DNA of 41,399 nt, from the NCBI GenBank assembly GCA_029264355.1, contig JARIBW010000017.1, positions 1 through 41,399 of the forward strand. Direction: 5' to 3'. Below, in pieces: positions 40,297 to 41,399 of this stretch; the stretch's first letter is position 1; each line of letters begins with the position of its first letter. The notes beneath the pieces were generated by a model that was given only the letters and a program-made list of their open reading frames with translations, did no database searches and was not told the origin of the DNA. This DNA comes from Collinsella sp. Its GTDB lineage: Bacteria > Actinomycetota > Coriobacteriia > Coriobacteriales > Coriobacteriaceae. The position numbers and the translations under genes are program-made.

Positions 40297-41399
40297 ATGC
40301 CGTATTCTCACAACGCCGATCGCGGCGGAATCTCGCGCCGCGGGTTCGTGACCTTTTCAATCGCCGGCGCGGGTGCGGTCGTCGCCGCTGCGGCCGCGCC
40401 CGAGGCCGCCCGCGCAGATGAGCCAGCCTTGGCGCCCGCGCCCACGGATTATCCGAACCAGATCAAGATCGTCCACCTCTCCGATACGCACCTCTTTTCC
40501 AAGTGTCTGTACAAGGATTGCCCAGACTTCACGATCGCCGAGAATTCCGACCGCAAGATGTTCCGCGAATCCGGTGACATCATCAAGAAAGCCATGGATG
40601 AGATTGTGGCCTACGAGCCCGACCTCGTGATTCTTTCCGGCGACCTCACCAAGGACGGCGAACTCGCCTGCCATCGGGACATTCACGAGATGCTTTCCGG
40701 TGCTCGCAAGAAGATCGAAGCTTCCGGTAAGAAGGCGCATTTCTGCGTCATCAACGGCAACCACGATATCAACAACGACCTGAACGGCCGTGATTTTTCC
40801 AGCGGTCATGCCGAGCACACCGAACTGGTCGATCCGCTCGCATTCAAGGAACTTTACGCCGACTGCGGTTACGACGACGCCATCGCCATGTTCGACCAGG
40901 GCGGCTCCAAAGGCGGCAGCCTCTCCTATGTGGTCCGTCCCGTCAAGGGCGTGACCCTCATCGCCATCGATTCCTGCAAGTACTCCACCGACCAGAACGG
41001 CCTGGATGTGGATGAGCACGTTACCTCCGGCGTGGTGGGTGAGAAGCTCCTGCAGTGGGTCGAGAGCCAAGCCAAGCAGGCCCGCGCCGCCGGCGACATC
41101 GTGCTCGCGACCCAGCATCACGGCGTGGTCCCGCACTTCTCCATGGAGCCCACGCTCATGGGCGAGTACCTGGTCGACAACTACGAGGAGTGCCAGCGTC
41201 GCTACGCCGACGCCGGAGTCTCCGCGGTGTTCACCGGCCATATGCACGCCAACGATATCGCCAGCATCACCACTGAGGCGGGCAACACCCTCTTCGACAT
41301 CGAGACTTGCGCCACCGTGACCTATCCAAGCGACATCCGCTTCGCGACGCTCGGCTGGGAGCGCGAGGAGGGCACCGCGAACGTCGAGGCCGCACTTGC
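40297..41399 (+). CDS. Tat-exported metallophosphoesterase (3' end outside window)
   Basis: An open frame that runs off the window, at least 367 codons. The N-terminus MPYSHNADRGGISRRGFVTF, followed by a hydrophobic stretch and an Ala-rich cleavage region (ARADEP), is a twin-arginine signal peptide (SRRGFV). The calcineurin-like phosphoesterase motifs follow in order: LSDTHLF (DxH), LSGDLTKDGE (GDxxxDG), INGNHDI (GNHD), ATQHHG and TGHMHAND (GHxH). The substrate is unknown; exported relatives include phosphodiesterases. In-frame ATGs at 40264 and 40273 are alternatives, but GGATGGAG before 40297 gives the best spacing. The preceding 243 bases (40054-40296) hold only the direct repeat and terminator. 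Confidence 0.9.
   Translation, partial: MPYSHNADRGGISRRGFVTFSIAGAGAVVAAAAAPEAARADEPALAPAPTDYPNQIKIVHLSDTHLFSKCLYKDCPDFTIAENSDRKMFRESGDIIKKAMDEIVAYEPDLVILSGDLTKDGELACHRDIHEMLSGARKKIEASGKKAHFCVINGNHDINNDLNGRDFSSGHAEHTELVDPLAFKELYADCGYDDAIAMFDQGGSKGGSLSYVVRPVKGVTLIAIDSCKYSTDQNGLDVDEHVTSGVVGEKLLQWVESQAKQARAAGDIVLATQHHGVVPHFSMEPTLMGEYLVDNYEECQRRYADAGVSAVFTGHMHANDIASITTEAGNTLFDIETCATVTYPSDIRFATLGWEREEGTANVEAAL

Noticed and set aside
1-41399. CRISPR array, tRNA gene, prophage or intact insertion sequence
   Set aside because: I saw no regularly spaced direct repeats, no cloverleaf with conserved TTCRANNC/CCA-like features in the intergenic regions, and no integrase, capsid or transposase reading frame. 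The only mobile-element trace is the 27-nt palindrome family.

Overview
This 41.4 kb window is high-GC DNA with tightly packed genes. It looks like a stretch of chromosome from an anaerobic gut actinobacterium of the class Coriobacteriia, plausibly Collinsella or a close relative. That placement is inferred from the base composition, the single-polypeptide TsaB-RimI-TsaD fusion, the oxygen/NO-detoxifying flavodiiron protein, and the abundance of polar amino-acid ABC transporters. No prophage, CRISPR array, tRNA gene or intact transposase is visible. Most of the window is ordinary core chromosome. The accessory-looking part is about 17.8-25.9 kb.

Layout. 1-211: the 3' part of a 5S rRNA gene (end of an rRNA operon) and its terminators. 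309-7376: a co-directional housekeeping run of acpS, nnr, alr, family-4 uracil-DNA glycosylase, tsaE and the tsaB-rimI-tsaD fusion. It serves ACP activation, NAD(P)HX repair, D-alanine supply, base-excision repair and t6A tRNA modification. 7453-13110: a 56-aa membrane protein, serS, a flavodiiron protein, a MurE-like ligase and a zinc-dependent phospholipase C-like protein. 13268-17144: an amino-acid ABC transporter operon (ATPase, lipoprotein, two permeases) followed by a cytidylate-kinase-like protein. 17317-17748: a small heat-shock protein.

17.8-25.9 kb: a four-helix membrane protein, a 14-helix MFS transporter coupled to a YtcJ-type amidohydrolase, a divergent PRD/BglG-type regulator and a second MFS transporter paralogous to the first. 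The intergenic regions of this block, and only these as far as I could see, carry an inverted repeat TTTGCC-N8-GGCAAA or degenerate versions of it. This suggests a local regulon controlled by the PRD regulator. The leader of the first MFS gene can also form a pseudoknot-like structure. I consider this the best candidate for an undescribed system: a PRD regulator that appears to have been recruited away from sugar PTS control to a transporter/amidohydrolase catabolic module.

25.9-41.4 kb: a WalJ/YycJ-like metallo-beta-lactamase-fold hydrolase, the classic tilS-hpt-ftsH cluster, a PHP-domain phosphoesterase, an anchored lipase-like hydrolase, an RlmD-like 23S rRNA methyltransferase, a second amino-acid ABC transporter (lipoprotein, permease, ATPase), an EF-G-like GTPase with altered G3 motif, and the start of a Tat-exported metallophosphoesterase cut by the window edge. 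Three copies of a 27-nt palindromic repeat built around GGGGACAG lie within a few bases of gene stop codons, two of them flanking a strong hairpin between convergent genes.
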